A DNA stretch of 59,378 nucleotides from Acidobacteriota bacterium (lineage in GTDB: Bacteria > Acidobacteriota > Aminicenantia > Aminicenantales > Saccharicenantaceae), in NCBI GenBank assembly GCA_029569255.1, contig JAKQUO010000009.1, positions 1-59,378 on the forward strand. Direction: 5' to 3'. Within the stretch, counting starts at the first letter, position 1, and each line of letters opens with the position of its first letter. The notes beneath the pieces were generated by a model. The model was not told the DNA's origin and ran no database searches. It was given only the letters and a program-made list of their open reading frames with translations. This document shows, one piece after another, positions 42,518 through 51,830 of this stretch. The position numbers and the translations under genes were made by a program.

Positions 42518-43705
42518 TCAGGCCGTCTCCTCCGGGCCGTCCTCCGCCTCGGCCGCGAAGTCCTCCCGGATCCGGGCGAGGAGCGCGGGCTCGGTCAGGA
42601 CGCGGGCCGCCGCCGCGGCCAGGAAGTAGACGCCGTCGAGGAGGGCCCGCTCCCCGCCGGCCCCCACGGCGTCCCTGGCGAAGCCCTCGGTGTGGAGGGG
42701 GAAGTCGCTGGCCTTGACGTAGGGCTCGATCGTCGGCGCGACCCAGGAGACGTTGGCCAGGTCGGTCGAGCCGTATGTTTCCCGGACCTTGTTCGGGGCG
42801 GTCCGGCCCCGCTCCTCGAAGAGAGCGGCGAAGACCTCCTCGAGGACGCGGTTGCGGCGGAAGGTCGTGACGCCGGGGCCGGGCTCGACGATCTCCGCGC
42901 GGCAGCCCGTCTCGTCGGCCGCCTTCCCGGCGAGCTTCCGCGCCTCGTCGACCAGGCGCCCGAGCTTGGCCATCGAATCGGCCCGGAGAGAGAACCGGCC
43001 CCGGGCGTAGTCGGGGACGACGTTCGGCGCCTCGCCGCCCGCCTCGATGACGCCGTGGAAAAGGGTCCCCGGCCGGAGCTTGGCCCGGGGCAGGGCCGCC
43101 GCGTGATAGAAGAGGACCAGGGCGTCGAGGGCGTTGCGTCCCTCGCGCGGCGCGGCCGCGGCGTGGGCCTTCCGGCCGAAGAACTCGACGACCAGGGTCC
43201 GGCGGGCCAGGGCCTGGCCGACGACCGTGTCGAGCGAGTGGGGGTGGACCTGCAGGACGACGTCGGACCCGGCGAAGACGCCGTCCCGGATGAGGCGGAC
43301 CTTGCCGCTGCCGCGCTCCTCGGCCGGCGTCCCGACGACTTCGACCGCGCCCGCGCCGTCGCCGCCCATGACGGCCTTGAGGACGATCGCGGCGTAGGCG
43401 CCGGCCGCGCCGATGATGTTGTGCCCGCAGGCGTGGCCCAGGCCGGGCAGGGCGTCCATCTCGGCCGTGAAGGTGACCCGGGGCCCCCCGTCCGAGAACC
43501 CGTGGACGGCCCGGAACGACGTGGGGAGGGCCTCCGACGCCGCCGAGACGTCGAAGCCTCCCTCCTCCAGGACCGAACGGAGAAGGCGCGACGTGCGCAC
43601 CTCCTCGAAGGCCAGCTCCGGGCCGGCGTGGATGCGGCGGCTCAGGTCGAGGATGGCCTCGCGGCGCTCCTCGACGGCTGCGGCGATCCGGGTCTTGATA
43701 TCCAT
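42518..43705 (-). CDS. M20-family amidohydrolase
   Basis: M20D-type zinc amidohydrolase, 395 residues. RRIHAGPELAFEEVRTS opens the domain. GHACGHNIIG carries metal ligands, GTPAEERGSGK the catalytic Glu pair, and VHPHSLD another ligand. The dimerisation domain starts at RTLVVEFFGRKAHAAAAP. Relatives cleave N-acyl amino acids or p-aminobenzoyl-glutamate, or hydrolyse short peptides. No signal peptide is present, so it is cytosolic. It is first in an operon with the racemase-like and ATP-grasp genes, suggesting salvage or synthesis of an acyl- or peptidyl-amino acid. Exact substrate unknown. Confidence 0.87.
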   Translation of the reverse strand: MDIKTRIAAAVEERREAILDLSRRIHAGPELAFEEVRTSRLLRSVLEEGGFDVSAASEALPTSFRAVHGFSDGGPRVTFTAEMDALPGLGHACGHNIIGAAGAYAAIVLKAVMGGDGAGAVEVVGTPAEERGSGKVRLIRDGVFAGSDVVLQVHPHSLDTVVGQALARRTLVVEFFGRKAHAAAAPREGRNALDALVLFYHAAALPRAKLRPGTLFHGVIEAGGEAPNVVPDYARGRFSLRADSMAKLGRLVDEARKLAGKAADETGCRAEIVEPGPGVTTFRRNRVLEEVFAALFEERGRTAPNKVRETYGSTDLANVSWVAPTIEPYVKASDFPLHTEGFARDAVGAGGERALLDGVYFLAAAAARVLTEPALLARIREDFAAEAEDGPEETA

Positions 43706-43722
43706 GGCCGGGACAGGGAGGT

Positions 43723-43752
43723 ATGATAATTCAACGCGGAAACCCTTGTCAA
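43723..43752 (-). promoter_or_regulatory. Promoter of the M20-racemase-ligase operon
   Basis: A perfect TTGACA and TATCAT are separated by 18 bp on the minus strand. The predicted leader is about 11 nt with no Shine-Dalgarno. The remaining ~150 bp up to queA show no gene or RNA that I can support. Confidence 0.65.
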
Positions 43753-43906
43753 AGGACCGCGGCCGGCGGCGGCCGGGGCCCGCGGCGGCGCCGACGCGGT
43801 CGTCAAGGGTATCGTGCGGGTCGAGGGACGGATCGAACCGGTCGGTTGAGGGCGATCCCCTTCGCCGCCTCGAGTGGGGAACTGGGCAACGATTCGGTGA
43901 TCCGGC

Positions 43907-44956
43907 TCAGAGGATCAGCATGGCGTCGCCGTACGAAAAGAAGCGGTAGCGCTCCTTGACCGCCTCGCGGTAGGCCCTCATCGCAAGGTCGCGGCCGGCG
44001 AAGGCGGAGACGAGCATCAACAGGGTCGACCGGGGCAGGTGGAAGTTCGTCAACAGCCTGTCCACGGCGCGGAACTCGAAGCCGGGGGCGATGAAGAGCG
44101 CCGTCGGGCGCCTGCCGGGGCGGACGCTTCCATCGCGCCAGGCGCTCTCGAGCGCCCGGACGACCGTGGTGCCGACGGCCGTAACAGGCCGGCCCTCCGA
44201 CTTCGCGGCGTTGACCGCCTTGGCCGCGGCCGGGGACACGCCGTAGGTCTCCTCGGGCATCTCGTGGTCGGCGACGAGCTCGGCCCGGACCGGCTGGAAA
44301 GTGGCCAGGCCGACCTCGAGGGTGACCCGCCGGACGTCGACGCCCCTGTCCCTCAGGGCCCTCAGGACTCCCGTCGTGAAGTGCAGGCCGGCCGTCGGGG
44401 CGGCGATCGCGCCTTCCTTCTTCGCGAAGACGGTCTGGTAGCGGGAGATGTCCTCGGGCCTTCTCGCCTCGTCCCGCTCGCCCCGCTTGATATAGGGGGG
44501 GAGGGGAGCGTAGCCGTGGTCGCGGAGCAGCCCGAGGACGTCCGTTCTCCCGAGGTCGAGTGTCCGCCGGCCCTCCGCCGCCGCTCCCGCCACGCGGGCC
44601 TCGACCGCTCCGGGGAAACGGACCGGGTCGCCGACGCGGACCCTTTTCGCCGGCCGGCAGAGGACCTCCCAGAGACCCGGCCCGCTCTCGCGGACGAACA
44701 GGAACTCGATCCCGGCCTCGCCGCTCGTTCCCCAGAGCCGGGCCGGCAGGACCTTGGCGTCGTTCAGGACCAGGACCTCGCCTGCGCCGAAGAAGCCCGG
44801 GAACTCCCGGAACCGGCCGTGCCGGACCGCGCCGGTCCGCCGGTCCACGACCATCATCCGCGAATCGTCGCGGCGCGGCAGGGGGCGCTGGGCGATGAGC
44901 TCGGGCGGGAGCTCGTAGTCGAAATCCGAGACGCGGAGGGGCTTGCCGGAGGTCAT
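43907..44956 (-). CDS. queA: S-adenosylmethionine:tRNA ribosyltransferase-isomerase
   Basis: QueA transfers the ribosyl of AdoMet to 7-aminomethyl-7-deazaguanine in tRNA to make epoxyqueuosine at position 34. The 349-residue product has FDYELPPELIAQRPLPRRDDSRM, LNDAKVLPARL, GAIAAPTAGLHFT, HEMPEETYGVS, VGTTVVRALE and LTNFHLPRSTLLMLVSAFAG, all QueA signatures. The Met before TSGKPLRVSDFDYELP was taken as start. A longer frame would overlap ruvB. It follows ruvB closely and is probably co-transcribed. Confidence 0.96.
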   Translation of the reverse strand: MTSGKPLRVSDFDYELPPELIAQRPLPRRDDSRMMVVDRRTGAVRHGRFREFPGFFGAGEVLVLNDAKVLPARLWGTSGEAGIEFLFVRESGPGLWEVLCRPAKRVRVGDPVRFPGAVEARVAGAAAEGRRTLDLGRTDVLGLLRDHGYAPLPPYIKRGERDEARRPEDISRYQTVFAKKEGAIAAPTAGLHFTTGVLRALRDRGVDVRRVTLEVGLATFQPVRAELVADHEMPEETYGVSPAAAKAVNAAKSEGRPVTAVGTTVVRALESAWRDGSVRPGRRPTALFIAPGFEFRAVDRLLTNFHLPRSTLLMLVSAFAGRDLAMRAYREAVKERYRFFSYGDAMLIL

Positions 44957-44975
44957 GGCCGGTCGGGCGCCGCGC

Positions 44976-46028
44976 TCAGTCCTTGAACAGCTTCCTCTGG
45001 CCGGGGGGCGGGGCCGTCCGGCCGCGCGATCCGGGCTCACGGTATTCGTAGCCCAGGTGGGCGTAGGCTTTCGGCGTGACGACCCGGCCCCGGATCGTCC
45101 GGTCGAGGAAGCCGATGCGCATGAGGAAGGGCTCGTAGATGCTCTCGATCGTGTCCTTCTCCTCGTCGATGGCCGCGGCGATCGTGCCGATGCCGACCGG
45201 CCCGCCGCCGAAGTTCTCGACGATGGTCGAGAGGATCTTGCGGTCGACGTCGTCGAGGCCCAGGCGGTCGACCTCCATCATGTCCAGGGCCCGCTCCGCC
45301 TCCCTGGCCGTGATGACGCCGTCGCCCTTGACGTCGACGTAGTCGCGGACGCGGCGCAGCAGCCGGTTGGCGACGCGCGGCGTGCCCCGCGACCGCAGGG
45401 CGATCTCGCCGGCCCCGGCGTCGTCGACCTTGACCTTGAGGATCTTGGCCGAGCGCTGGATGACCTTTCTCAGGTCCTCGTCCCGGTAGTAGTCGAGGCG
45501 GTGGATGATGCCGAAGCGGCCGCGGAGGGGGGCCGTGATCCGGCCGGCCCTCGTCGTGGCGCCGATGAGAGTGAACTTCCTGATCTTGAGCTTGTGGCTC
45601 CGCGCTCCGGGCCCCTGGCCGATGACGATGTCGAGGCTGAAATCCTCCATGGCCGAGTAGAGGATCTCCTCGACCGACGGCTGCAGCCGGTGGATCTCGT
45701 CGATGAACAGGGCCTCTTTCGTCTGCATGTTCGTGAGAATGGCCGAGAGGTCGCCCGTCCGCTCGATGACCGGGCCCGCCGTCGGCTTGATCCCGACGCC
45801 CATCTCCTTGGCGATGAGGTAAGCGAGGCTCGTCTTGCCCAGCCCCGGCGGCCCGTAGAGGAGGACGTGGTCGAGGTGCTCGTCCCTCTTCTTCGCCGCC
45901 TGGATGAAGACCCTGAGGTTCGACTTGACCTTGTCCTGGCCGACGAACTCGTCGAACGTCCTCGGCCGGAGGCTGTCCTCGAAGAGGACGTCCTCCTTGG
46001 TCCGGATGGGGCTGAGGATGGCGGGCAT
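44976..46028 (-). CDS. ruvB: Holliday junction branch migration ATPase RuvB
   Basis: AAA+ motor of the RuvAB complex driving branch migration of Holliday junctions, 350 residues. It shows [18 protein letters not shown], Walker [13 protein letters not shown], Walker B FIDEIHRL, sensor 1 LIGATTRAG, the arginine finger region PLRGRFGI, and a winged-helix C-terminus ending in LGYEY. A charged tail follows (to KLFKD). It is separated from ruvA and ruvC by about 3.8 kb. A promoter-like TTGCCC-16-TAAAAT lies upstream. Confidence 0.97.
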   Translation of the reverse strand: MPAILSPIRTKEDVLFEDSLRPRTFDEFVGQDKVKSNLRVFIQAAKKRDEHLDHVLLYGPPGLGKTSLAYLIAKEMGVGIKPTAGPVIERTGDLSAILTNMQTKEALFIDEIHRLQPSVEEILYSAMEDFSLDIVIGQGPGARSHKLKIRKFTLIGATTRAGRITAPLRGRFGIIHRLDYYRDEDLRKVIQRSAKILKVKVDDAGAGEIALRSRGTPRVANRLLRRVRDYVDVKGDGVITAREAERALDMMEVDRLGLDDVDRKILSTIVENFGGGPVGIGTIAAAIDEEKDTIESIYEPFLMRIGFLDRTIRGRVVTPKAYAHLGYEYREPGSRGRTAPPPGQRKLFKD

Positions 46029-46045
46029 GATTATGGCTCTCTGTT

Positions 46046-46073
46046 ATTTTACTCAACTTCTCGTTCCGGGCAA
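46046..46073 (-). promoter_or_regulatory. Promoter of ruvB-queA
   Basis: TTGCCC and TAAAAT are 16 bp apart on the minus strand, about 17 bp before the start codon. The segment is AT-rich against a GC-rich background. No LexA-type box is recognised. Confidence 0.5.
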
Positions 46074-46158
46074 GTCCGTTGTGAAGGGAGGCGGAGGCGC
46101 CCGCGGATGACCCTGAGGAGAGGCCGGACCCTCAAGGACGTCCATCCGCCTCGGCCTA

Positions 46159-46187
46159 TTGACAACCGCCCGTGGGCCGCGTTATCG
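46159..46187 (+). promoter_or_regulatory. Promoter of the Ig/propeller lipoprotein gene
   Basis: A perfect TTGACA and TTATCG are 17 bp apart. The leader to the ATG is about 90 nt, with AGGGGA near the start codon. Confidence 0.5.
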
Positions 46188-46284
46188 TTGACCTATCTTT
46201 AACAGGGTCGAACGTCCAAGACGGGACATCCGAGTTCTTTCAACGCCGGCCCGTGGTGCGCGCGCGCAGCCTGATAGGGGAACC

Positions 46285-49212
46285 ATGAGATACCGTTCGC
46301 GGTCGTTCGTCGCGTCCTTGGCCTTGATCGCCGTCCTGACCGGTTGCGGCGGAGGGGGCGGCAATACCACGCCGCCGGCGATCAGCGTTCTGGTCACGCC
46401 GTCCTCGCCGGCCGTCATCCTCGGCGCCTCCCAGCAATTCAACGCCGCGGTCTCGAACACGACCAACAAGTCCGTCACCTGGTCGGTCACGGGAGCGGGC
46501 ACGATCTCGGCCTCGGGCCTGTACACGGCGCCGGCGACCCTGACGACGCCCGCCACGGCCACGGTCAAGGCGACGTCGCAGGCCGATACGAGCAAGTCCG
46601 ATTCCGTCTTCGTCGTCATCCCGGCTGTTTCCGCCGCGGTCTCGCCCGCGGCGCCCTCGGTCGTTCTCGGCGCGAGCCAGCAGTTCACGGCCGTCGTCGG
46701 CAACGCCACCGATACGAGCGTCGCCTGGAGCCTTGCGGGGCCGGGTTCGATCACCGCGGCGGGCCTTTACGCCGCCCCGGCCGCTCTGGCCACTCCGGCC
46801 ACCGCGACCGTCACGGCGACACCCGCGGCGGACCCGGCGAAGGCGTCTTCGACCACGGTCACGATCCCCGCGGTCACGGTCTCCGTTTCGCCCGGCGCTG
46901 CCGTCCTGAACGCCCGGAATGCCAGGTCCTTCGCCGCGGTCGTCGGCAACGCCACAGATACCTCCGTAAGCTGGAGCGTCACGGGTGGCGGGACGATCGG
47001 CGGCTCCGGGTTCTATACGGCCCCGTCCACGGTGGCGGCCCCGGCGACCGCGACCATCACCGCGACCTCGGTCGCCGACCCGGGCAAGACGCACACGGCC
47101 ACGGTCACGCTCAGTCCTTATACGGTCGACGTTTCCGGCTATGTCATTATGACCGATTTCGTCCACAACACGCTGACGGTCGACGCGATCGACTCCGCGA
47201 CGGGCCAGCTTCGGCCGAATGGCCAGCGCTTCATGGACGCGGAGGCCAACCCCTACTGGACGATCGTCCATCCCTCGGGGAAGTTCGCCTACGCGGAGAT
47301 GCGGTCGGCGACCGTGGGGGTCCTCGGCTACGCCATCGGCGCCGGCGGCGTTCTCTCCCCGGTCCCCGGCTCGCCCTTTCCCGCCTCCTGGCTGACCCTT
47401 TCCGCGCCGGCCATCACGCCGGACGGAAAATATCTCTACATCCTGTCCTACGGCACGACCGGTGGCCTATGGGCCTTCGGGATCAACGCGTCGACCGGCG
47501 CGCTGACGCCGATCGCAGGGTACACGCCGATGAATATGGGGTTCAACGGCGGGGCCTTGGTGGCCTCCCGCGACAGCAAGTTCCTCTACGCCTTCACCAA
47601 TAACGTGTCCAACGTAATGGACGGCGTCATCATGGTCTATGCCATCGACGGCGCGACCGGCCATCTGAGCTTCGTCCAGCAGGCTTTGGCCCCGGGCGTC
47701 ACGTACGCGAAAAAGATGGCCGTCGATCCCGCGGGCAAATTCCTCTACGCGACGTCGATCAACGGCGGCAAGGTCGTCGGCCTGACGATCGATCCTTCGT
47801 CCGGATTCCTAACCGTCATGCCAGGGGCGCCCTTCGCCGGAGACGTCTCCGGGCAGGCTAACGCCGTCACGGTCGATCCGCAAGGGCAGTATCTCTATCT
47901 CACGGGCGTCTCCGGGATCCGCATGTACACCATCGACACGGCGACGGGCATCCCGACCCTGCTCCCCTCCGTCTACGCCGAGGAGGCGGGGGACCTCGAG
48001 CCCGACCCGGCGGGGAACTTCGTCTACGCCAATTTCCCCTTCACCATGGCCGCCCTGTCCGTCGACCGGTCTAGGAACCAGCTGACCTTCCTGAACTCCC
48101 TCCACAGCCGGACGACGACGGGAGCCGGGCGGGGGCTCTTCTTCGGGGTCGCGCCCGCGACGACGCCTGTTTCCTACAAGCCGGCCGCCGCCTTTGTCCT
48201 CAACAGCGGCGACAACACGGTCTCCGCCTATACGGTCGACGGGGCGAGCGGGCAACTCGCCGCCGCGGGCGCGGCCGTATCCACGGGCGGAACGAACCCG
48301 GCGGCCCTGGCCGCCGACGTTTTCGGCCAATACCTGTTCGTCGTCAACAAGGACAGCGACACGGTCGCAGCGTTCGCCATCAACGGCACGACCGGCGCCT
48401 TGACGGCGGTCCCCGGCTCGCCTTACGCGACCGGGCTCGCCCCGACCGGCGTGGCCGTCGACCCTTCGGGGCGGGTCGTCTATGTCGCGAATTCGGGGGA
48501 CGGATCTCTCACCGTCTACGCCCTGAATAGCGCGACGGGAGAGCTCGCGCACCTCTCGGATATCTCATCCTCGGGCCTGTGCTCGGGAATGCGGTCCCTG
48601 GCGGTCGAGCCCCGGGGGCTGTACCTTTTCGAGTGCTGTGCGGCTTCGGGCCTGGTCCTTTCGCGCTACCTCGAACCGGACACGGGCATCCCGGGCGACC
48701 CCGGCCAATACGCTCCGGGCGGGCTCTCGCTCGCGGTCTCCCCCTACGGTGCCGCGCCGCCGTATACGTCGCTCGTCGATTGGCACAGCTTCGCCTTCCT
48801 GATCGACCCTTCTGACCGGTCGATCATGCGGTTCATCGTCGGGAACCTGGGTGAGCTGCAGTCACCGGCCGCCGGGCCGGTCAGCGTCGACCGTGGACTC
48901 GCGTTGGACCCGCACGGCCGCTACCTCTACGCGGCCGATTCCGGCTCGAACACGATCCACGGTTGCGCGATCGATCAGAGCGACGGCGGCCTGACGGCCC
49001 TCTCCGGCTCGCCCTGGGCGTCAGGGATGGCCCCAGCGGACGCCGCGGTCGATATCTCGGGGCGGTTCCTTTATGTCCTGAACAAGGATTCGAGGACGGT
49101 CTCGGGCTTCTACATCAACCGTCCGGACGGCGCACTGACCCCGATGTCCCCGCCGACCTTCGCCACGGGCAGCGCCCCGGTGGCCATCCTGACGGTCGGC
49201 GCCGTCCGCTAG
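46285..49212 (+). CDS. Large lipoprotein with three Ig-like repeats and lactonase-type beta-propeller(s)
   Basis: 975 residues. The lipobox LTGC (Cys21) is followed by a Gly-rich linker and three tandem ~80-residue Ig-like (BIG-type) repeats (about 33-277). Roughly twelve propeller-blade repeats then follow, of the YVTN/6-phosphogluconolactonase-like kind, each with an xxDPxGxYLYxxN-type strand pair and a GALTPxxGSP turn. The number of blades suggests two propellers. Surface display is inferred from the lipobox. Such proteins are frequent in Acidobacteria and could bind ligands or other cells. Enzymatic lactonase activity is not implied. Codon use is slightly more AT-tolerant (AAT, TAT) than in neighbours. 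Confidence 0.82.
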   Translation: MRYRSRSFVASLALIAVLTGCGGGGGNTTPPAISVLVTPSSPAVILGASQQFNAAVSNTTNKSVTWSVTGAGTISASGLYTAPATLTTPATATVKATSQADTSKSDSVFVVIPAVSAAVSPAAPSVVLGASQQFTAVVGNATDTSVAWSLAGPGSITAAGLYAAPAALATPATATVTATPAADPAKASSTTVTIPAVTVSVSPGAAVLNARNARSFAAVVGNATDTSVSWSVTGGGTIGGSGFYTAPSTVAAPATATITATSVADPGKTHTATVTLSPYTVDVSGYVIMTDFVHNTLTVDAIDSATGQLRPNGQRFMDAEANPYWTIVHPSGKFAYAEMRSATVGVLGYAIGAGGVLSPVPGSPFPASWLTLSAPAITPDGKYLYILSYGTTGGLWAFGINASTGALTPIAGYTPMNMGFNGGALVASRDSKFLYAFTNNVSNVMDGVIMVYAIDGATGHLSFVQQALAPGVTYAKKMAVDPAGKFLYATSINGGKVVGLTIDPSSGFLTVMPGAPFAGDVSGQANAVTVDPQGQYLYLTGVSGIRMYTIDTATGIPTLLPSVYAEEAGDLEPDPAGNFVYANFPFTMAALSVDRSRNQLTFLNSLHSRTTTGAGRGLFFGVAPATTPVSYKPAAAFVLNSGDNTVSAYTVDGASGQLAAAGAAVSTGGTNPAALAADVFGQYLFVVNKDSDTVAAFAINGTTGALTAVPGSPYATGLAPTGVAVDPSGRVVYVANSGDGSLTVYALNSATGELAHLSDISSSGLCSGMRSLAVEPRGLYLFECCAASGLVLSRYLEPDTGIPGDPGQYAPGGLSLAVSPYGAAPPYTSLVDWHSFAFLIDPSDRSIMRFIVGNLGELQSPAAGPVSVDRGLALDPHGRYLYAADSGSNTIHGCAIDQSDGGLTALSGSPWASGMAPADAAVDISGRFLYVLNKDSRTVSGFYINRPDGALTPMSPPTFATGSAPVAILTVGAVR
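46381..47115 (+). repeat. Three tandem Ig-like domain repeats within the lipoprotein gene
   Basis: Three units of about 240 bp encode similar segments: LGASQQFxAxVxN, a T/S-V-x-W-S strand, G-x-I-x-x-x-G-x-Y-x-A-P, then T-P-A-T-A-T-V. Units two and three share VVGNATDTSV. The repetition is at protein level, with diverged DNA. Confidence 0.8.
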
Positions 49213-49252
49213 CCCGGCGCTCGCGAACGCAGGATTGGGAAGGTCCTGTCCG

Positions 49253-49834
49253 TCACTGCGGGCGGCGGTTGCGGTGGAGCGTCGCGTCGACCGCCGCGGC
49301 CATGGCCTTCTCGTCGAGGCCGGGCGCGCCGAGGAAGTCGGCGATCCTCCGGATCTCGGGCCCCGGCTCCCTGACGAGGGCGTTGTAGCTGACGAGCAGA
49401 AGCCTCACGTCCGCCCGCGCGGCGAGCCGGCTCTTGGTCATCTCGTTGAGCTTGAGGAAGGCCGCCTTGGTCCCCTCGCGGTCGGGGTCCCGGACCTTGG
49501 CCATCTTCTCCATGGAGTCCAGGACTTCCTCGATGTTGCGCTCAGTGTAGACGATCCGGTATTCGCCGGGCGGCAGGAACTTCATCCCGTAGGCCGTGAT
49601 CTTGATGAACCGGCCCCGATAGTCGGCCAGCGGGAAGACGCCGTCCCGGAGGCGGCTGATGATCTTGCCGCCCTCGAGCTCGAAATAGCCGCGGGGATTG
49701 TTCTCGTCGGGCGGCCGCGAGGCCGTGTCGAAGGCGCAGGGGACGCCCCCCGCGCGGAGGACCTGCATGAGGAGGGACGTGCCCGAGCGCTCGAGCCCCG
49801 ATACGATGTAATTGACCCGTCCGTCGAGTTCCAT
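49253..49834 (-). CDS. Sulfotransferase-like protein
   Basis: 193 residues with a P-loop-like 5'-PAPS binding segment near the N-terminus (VSGLERSGTSLLMQVL) and an SYNALVREP-type 3'-phosphate region, as in bacterial sulfotransferase-family proteins. It is short for the family, and the acceptor is unknown. The Met at 49834 was taken as start because the longer frame upstream is antisense to ruvA. It lies 17 bases after ruvA in the same direction and may be co-transcribed, though no functional link is expected. Confidence 0.75.
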   Translation of the reverse strand: MELDGRVNYIVSGLERSGTSLLMQVLRAGGVPCAFDTASRPPDENNPRGYFELEGGKIISRLRDGVFPLADYRGRFIKITAYGMKFLPPGEYRIVYTERNIEEVLDSMEKMAKVRDPDREGTKAAFLKLNEMTKSRLAARADVRLLLVSYNALVREPGPEIRRIADFLGAPGLDEKAMAAAVDATLHRNRRPQ

Positions 49835-49851
49835 GTCGCGCGGCCCCCTTC

Positions 49852-50439
49852 CTAGATCTTGGCCAGGCGCTTGAGGCAGTCGCGGAGGAGCTTCTCGAAC
49901 TCCGTCCCCGGCTTGTTGGCGGCCATCGCCTGGTCGGCGACCCGCTCCGCCTCCTTGCGCCGGAAGCCCATGTTCTGGAGGGCCGAGAGGAGGTCCTCCT
50001 TCTCCGGCGAGCCCTTGGCGGCGAGGAGCTTCTCCTTCTGCTCGAGCTTGTCCTGGAGCTCCATGGTGATGCGCAGGGCCGTCTTCTTGCCGATGCCGGG
50101 GACGAGGGAGATCCGCGCCAGGTCGCCCGCCCGGACGGCCTCTTCCAGGTCGCCGGGGGCGATCCCGGACAGGACGTTCATGGCCAGCTTGGGGCCGATG
50201 CCGGAGACGCCGATGAGCTTGAGGAACATGGCCTTCTCGTCCTCCGTGACGAAGCCGTAGAGGGCCATGGCGTCGTCCGAGACGTGGGTGTGGACGTGGA
50301 GCTCGACCGTCGCGCCGGCCTCCCCGATGCTGGCGTACGAGGAGACCGGGACGGCCGCGGCGAAGCCCACGCCGCCCGTCTCGACGACGACGTGGCCGGG
50401 CGTCTTGCGGACGAGCGTGCCCTTGAGATAGGCGATCAT
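49852..50439 (-). CDS. ruvA: Holliday junction branch migration complex subunit RuvA
   Basis: RuvA, 195 residues, the tetrameric junction-binding partner of RuvB. The N-terminal OB domain (MIAYLKGTLVRKTPGHVVVETGGVGF) is followed by tandem helix-hairpin-helix motifs (VSGIGPKLAMNVLSG, VPGIGKKTALRI) and the C-terminal RuvB-binding helices. The start overlaps the ruvC stop by four bases. Co-transcribed with yebC and ruvC, the common bacterial set. Confidence 0.97.
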   Translation of the reverse strand: MIAYLKGTLVRKTPGHVVVETGGVGFAAAVPVSSYASIGEAGATVELHVHTHVSDDAMALYGFVTEDEKAMFLKLIGVSGIGPKLAMNVLSGIAPGDLEEAVRAGDLARISLVPGIGKKTALRITMELQDKLEQKEKLLAAKGSPEKEDLLSALQNMGFRRKEAERVADQAMAANKPGTEFEKLLRDCLKRLAKI

Positions 50440-50939
50440 GGCGGCTCCTTCCCGTCGACCTTGAGCTGGAAGAGGCGGGTGTTGAGGTGGCAGATGGCGG
50501 CGGCCAGGGCATCGGAGGCGTCGAACGGGACGCTCGCGTCGTCGAGGCCCAGGAGCGACCGGACCATGGTCAGGACCTGTTCCTTGTCGGCCTGGCCGTA
50601 GCCGGTGACGGCCTTCTTGATCTCCAGGGCGGAGTATTCCGCGAGGGCGCAGCCCGCGGCGGCGACGGCGACGAGCACGGCGCCGCGGACCTGGCCCAGG
50701 AGCAGGGCCGTCTTCATGTTCTGGGCGTAGAACGGGTTCTCGACGGCCGCCTCGGCCGGCCCGTAGGTCCGGATGAGCGTCTCGAGCTCGGCCTTGATCT
50801 CGGCCAGCTTCAGGTGGAGCGGGAGCCCGGCCGTGGGCTTGACGATCCCGTAGGCGACGGGGCGGAGGGCGCCCCCGGCCTCCTCGACGATCCCGAACCC
50901 GGTGGAATGGAGGCTGGGATCGATCCCGAGGACCCGCAT
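50436..50939 (-). CDS. ruvC: Crossover junction endodeoxyribonuclease RuvC
   Basis: Holliday junction resolvase, 167 residues, RNase H-like fold. Acidic residues are visible: Asp in RVLGIDPSLHSTG, Glu in AAVENPFYAQN, the EYSALEIKKAVTGYGQADKEQV region, and Asp in DASDALAAAICH. Full length for the family. The ATG follows yebC by 16 bases. It acts with RuvAB to resolve junctions. Confidence 0.97.
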   Translation of the reverse strand: MRVLGIDPSLHSTGFGIVEEAGGALRPVAYGIVKPTAGLPLHLKLAEIKAELETLIRTYGPAEAAVENPFYAQNMKTALLLGQVRGAVLVAVAAAGCALAEYSALEIKKAVTGYGQADKEQVLTMVRSLLGLDDASVPFDASDALAAAICHLNTRLFQLKVDGKEPP

Positions 50940-50955
50940 GGCTGCCGCCGGGGCG

Positions 50956-51711
50956 TCACCCGCCCTGCGAGAAGCTGGCGATCTCCTCCTCGGAGATGTC
51001 GAAGTTGGAGGAAACGGACTGGACGTCGTCGTGGTCCTCGAGCTCCTCGACCAGCCGGAGGACCTGCTGGGCCTCCTTGCCCGTGACCTTGACGTAGTTC
51101 TGGGGCAGGAACCCCACCTCGGAGGCGGCCACCTCGATCTCGGCCTTCTTGACGGCCTCGAGGACGGCTTCGTAGCTCTCGGGCGAGGTCGTGACCTCGA
51201 ACAGGGACTCCTCGTCCTTGAGGTCCTCGGCGCCGGCCGCGAGGGCGACGTCCATGAGGATGTCCTCGGAGGCCTTGGCCTTCTCGACGTCGATGTAGCC
51301 CATGCGCTTGAACATCCAGGCGACCGAGCCCTTCTCGCCGAGCGTCCCTCCGTTCTTCTGGAAGATGTGGCGGATCTCCGAGACCGTCCGGTTCTTGTTG
51401 TCGGTGACGGCCTGGAGGAAGATGGCCACGCCGCCGGGGCCGTAGCCCTCGTAGGCCACCTCCTCGTAGGTCGCCCCCTCGAGCTGGCCGGTGCCCTTCA
51501 TGATGGCCCGCTTGACGTTGTCGGCCGGCATGTTGGCGGCCTTGGCGTCGTTGATGGCCTTGCGCAGGCGGGCGTTCTTGTCGGGGTCGCCGCCGCCGGC
51601 CCGGGCGGCCAGGCTGATCTCCCGGATGAGGCGGGTGAAGATCTTGCCCCGCTTGGCGTCGGTCGCGGCCTTTTTATGCTTGATGGAGGCCCACTTGGAA
51701 TGTCCGGACAT
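50956..51711 (-). CDS. YebC/PmpR family (TACO1-like) protein
   Basis: 251 residues. The family N-terminus [28 protein letters not shown] is complete, with [23 protein letters not shown] and EKGSVAWMF following. YebC proteins were long listed as transcriptional regulators; recent work links them to ribosome function at proline stretches. The start was chosen at the conserved MSGHSKW, preceded by AAGGAGAAG. An upstream in-frame Met extends past the promoter hexamers. It heads the yebC-ruvC-ruvA operon. Confidence 0.95.
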   Translation of the reverse strand: MSGHSKWASIKHKKAATDAKRGKIFTRLIREISLAARAGGGDPDKNARLRKAINDAKAANMPADNVKRAIMKGTGQLEGATYEEVAYEGYGPGGVAIFLQAVTDNKNRTVSEIRHIFQKNGGTLGEKGSVAWMFKRMGYIDVEKAKASEDILMDVALAAGAEDLKDEESLFEVTTSPESYEAVLEAVKKAEIEVAASEVGFLPQNYVKVTGKEAQQVLRLVEELEDHDDVQSVSSNFDISEEEIASFSQGG

Positions 51712-51741
51712 GGTCTTCTCCTTGTCTCCGAGAGCCCCGGA

Positions 51742-51771
51742 AGTGTAGCACAAAAGGGGGCTTTCCCGCAA
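51742..51771 (-). promoter_or_regulatory. Promoter of yebC-ruvC-ruvA
   Basis: TTGCGG and TACACT are 18 bp apart on the minus strand. The leader of about 24 nt includes AAGGAGAAG. Confidence 0.5.
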
Positions 51772-51830
51772 CCTCGGCGAAATCACTACAGGATCGGTAG
51801 GGATTATGGTAGAATGGCGAGGAGGTGCCG

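Noticed and set aside
43753..43906. tRNA-like T-arm (GGTTCGATCC on the minus strand) in the gap before queA
   Set aside because: The flanking bases do not pair as a T-stem, and no acceptor, D or anticodon arm could be found. Not an RNA gene.
44560..44898. Plus-strand Pro/Arg-rich frame opposite queA
   Set aside because: Shadow of queA, compositional only.
46088..46152. Inverted repeat GAGGCGGA ... TCCGCCTC
   Set aside because: Eight-bp arms 49 bp apart are expected by chance in DNA this GC-rich. No protein site is recognised.
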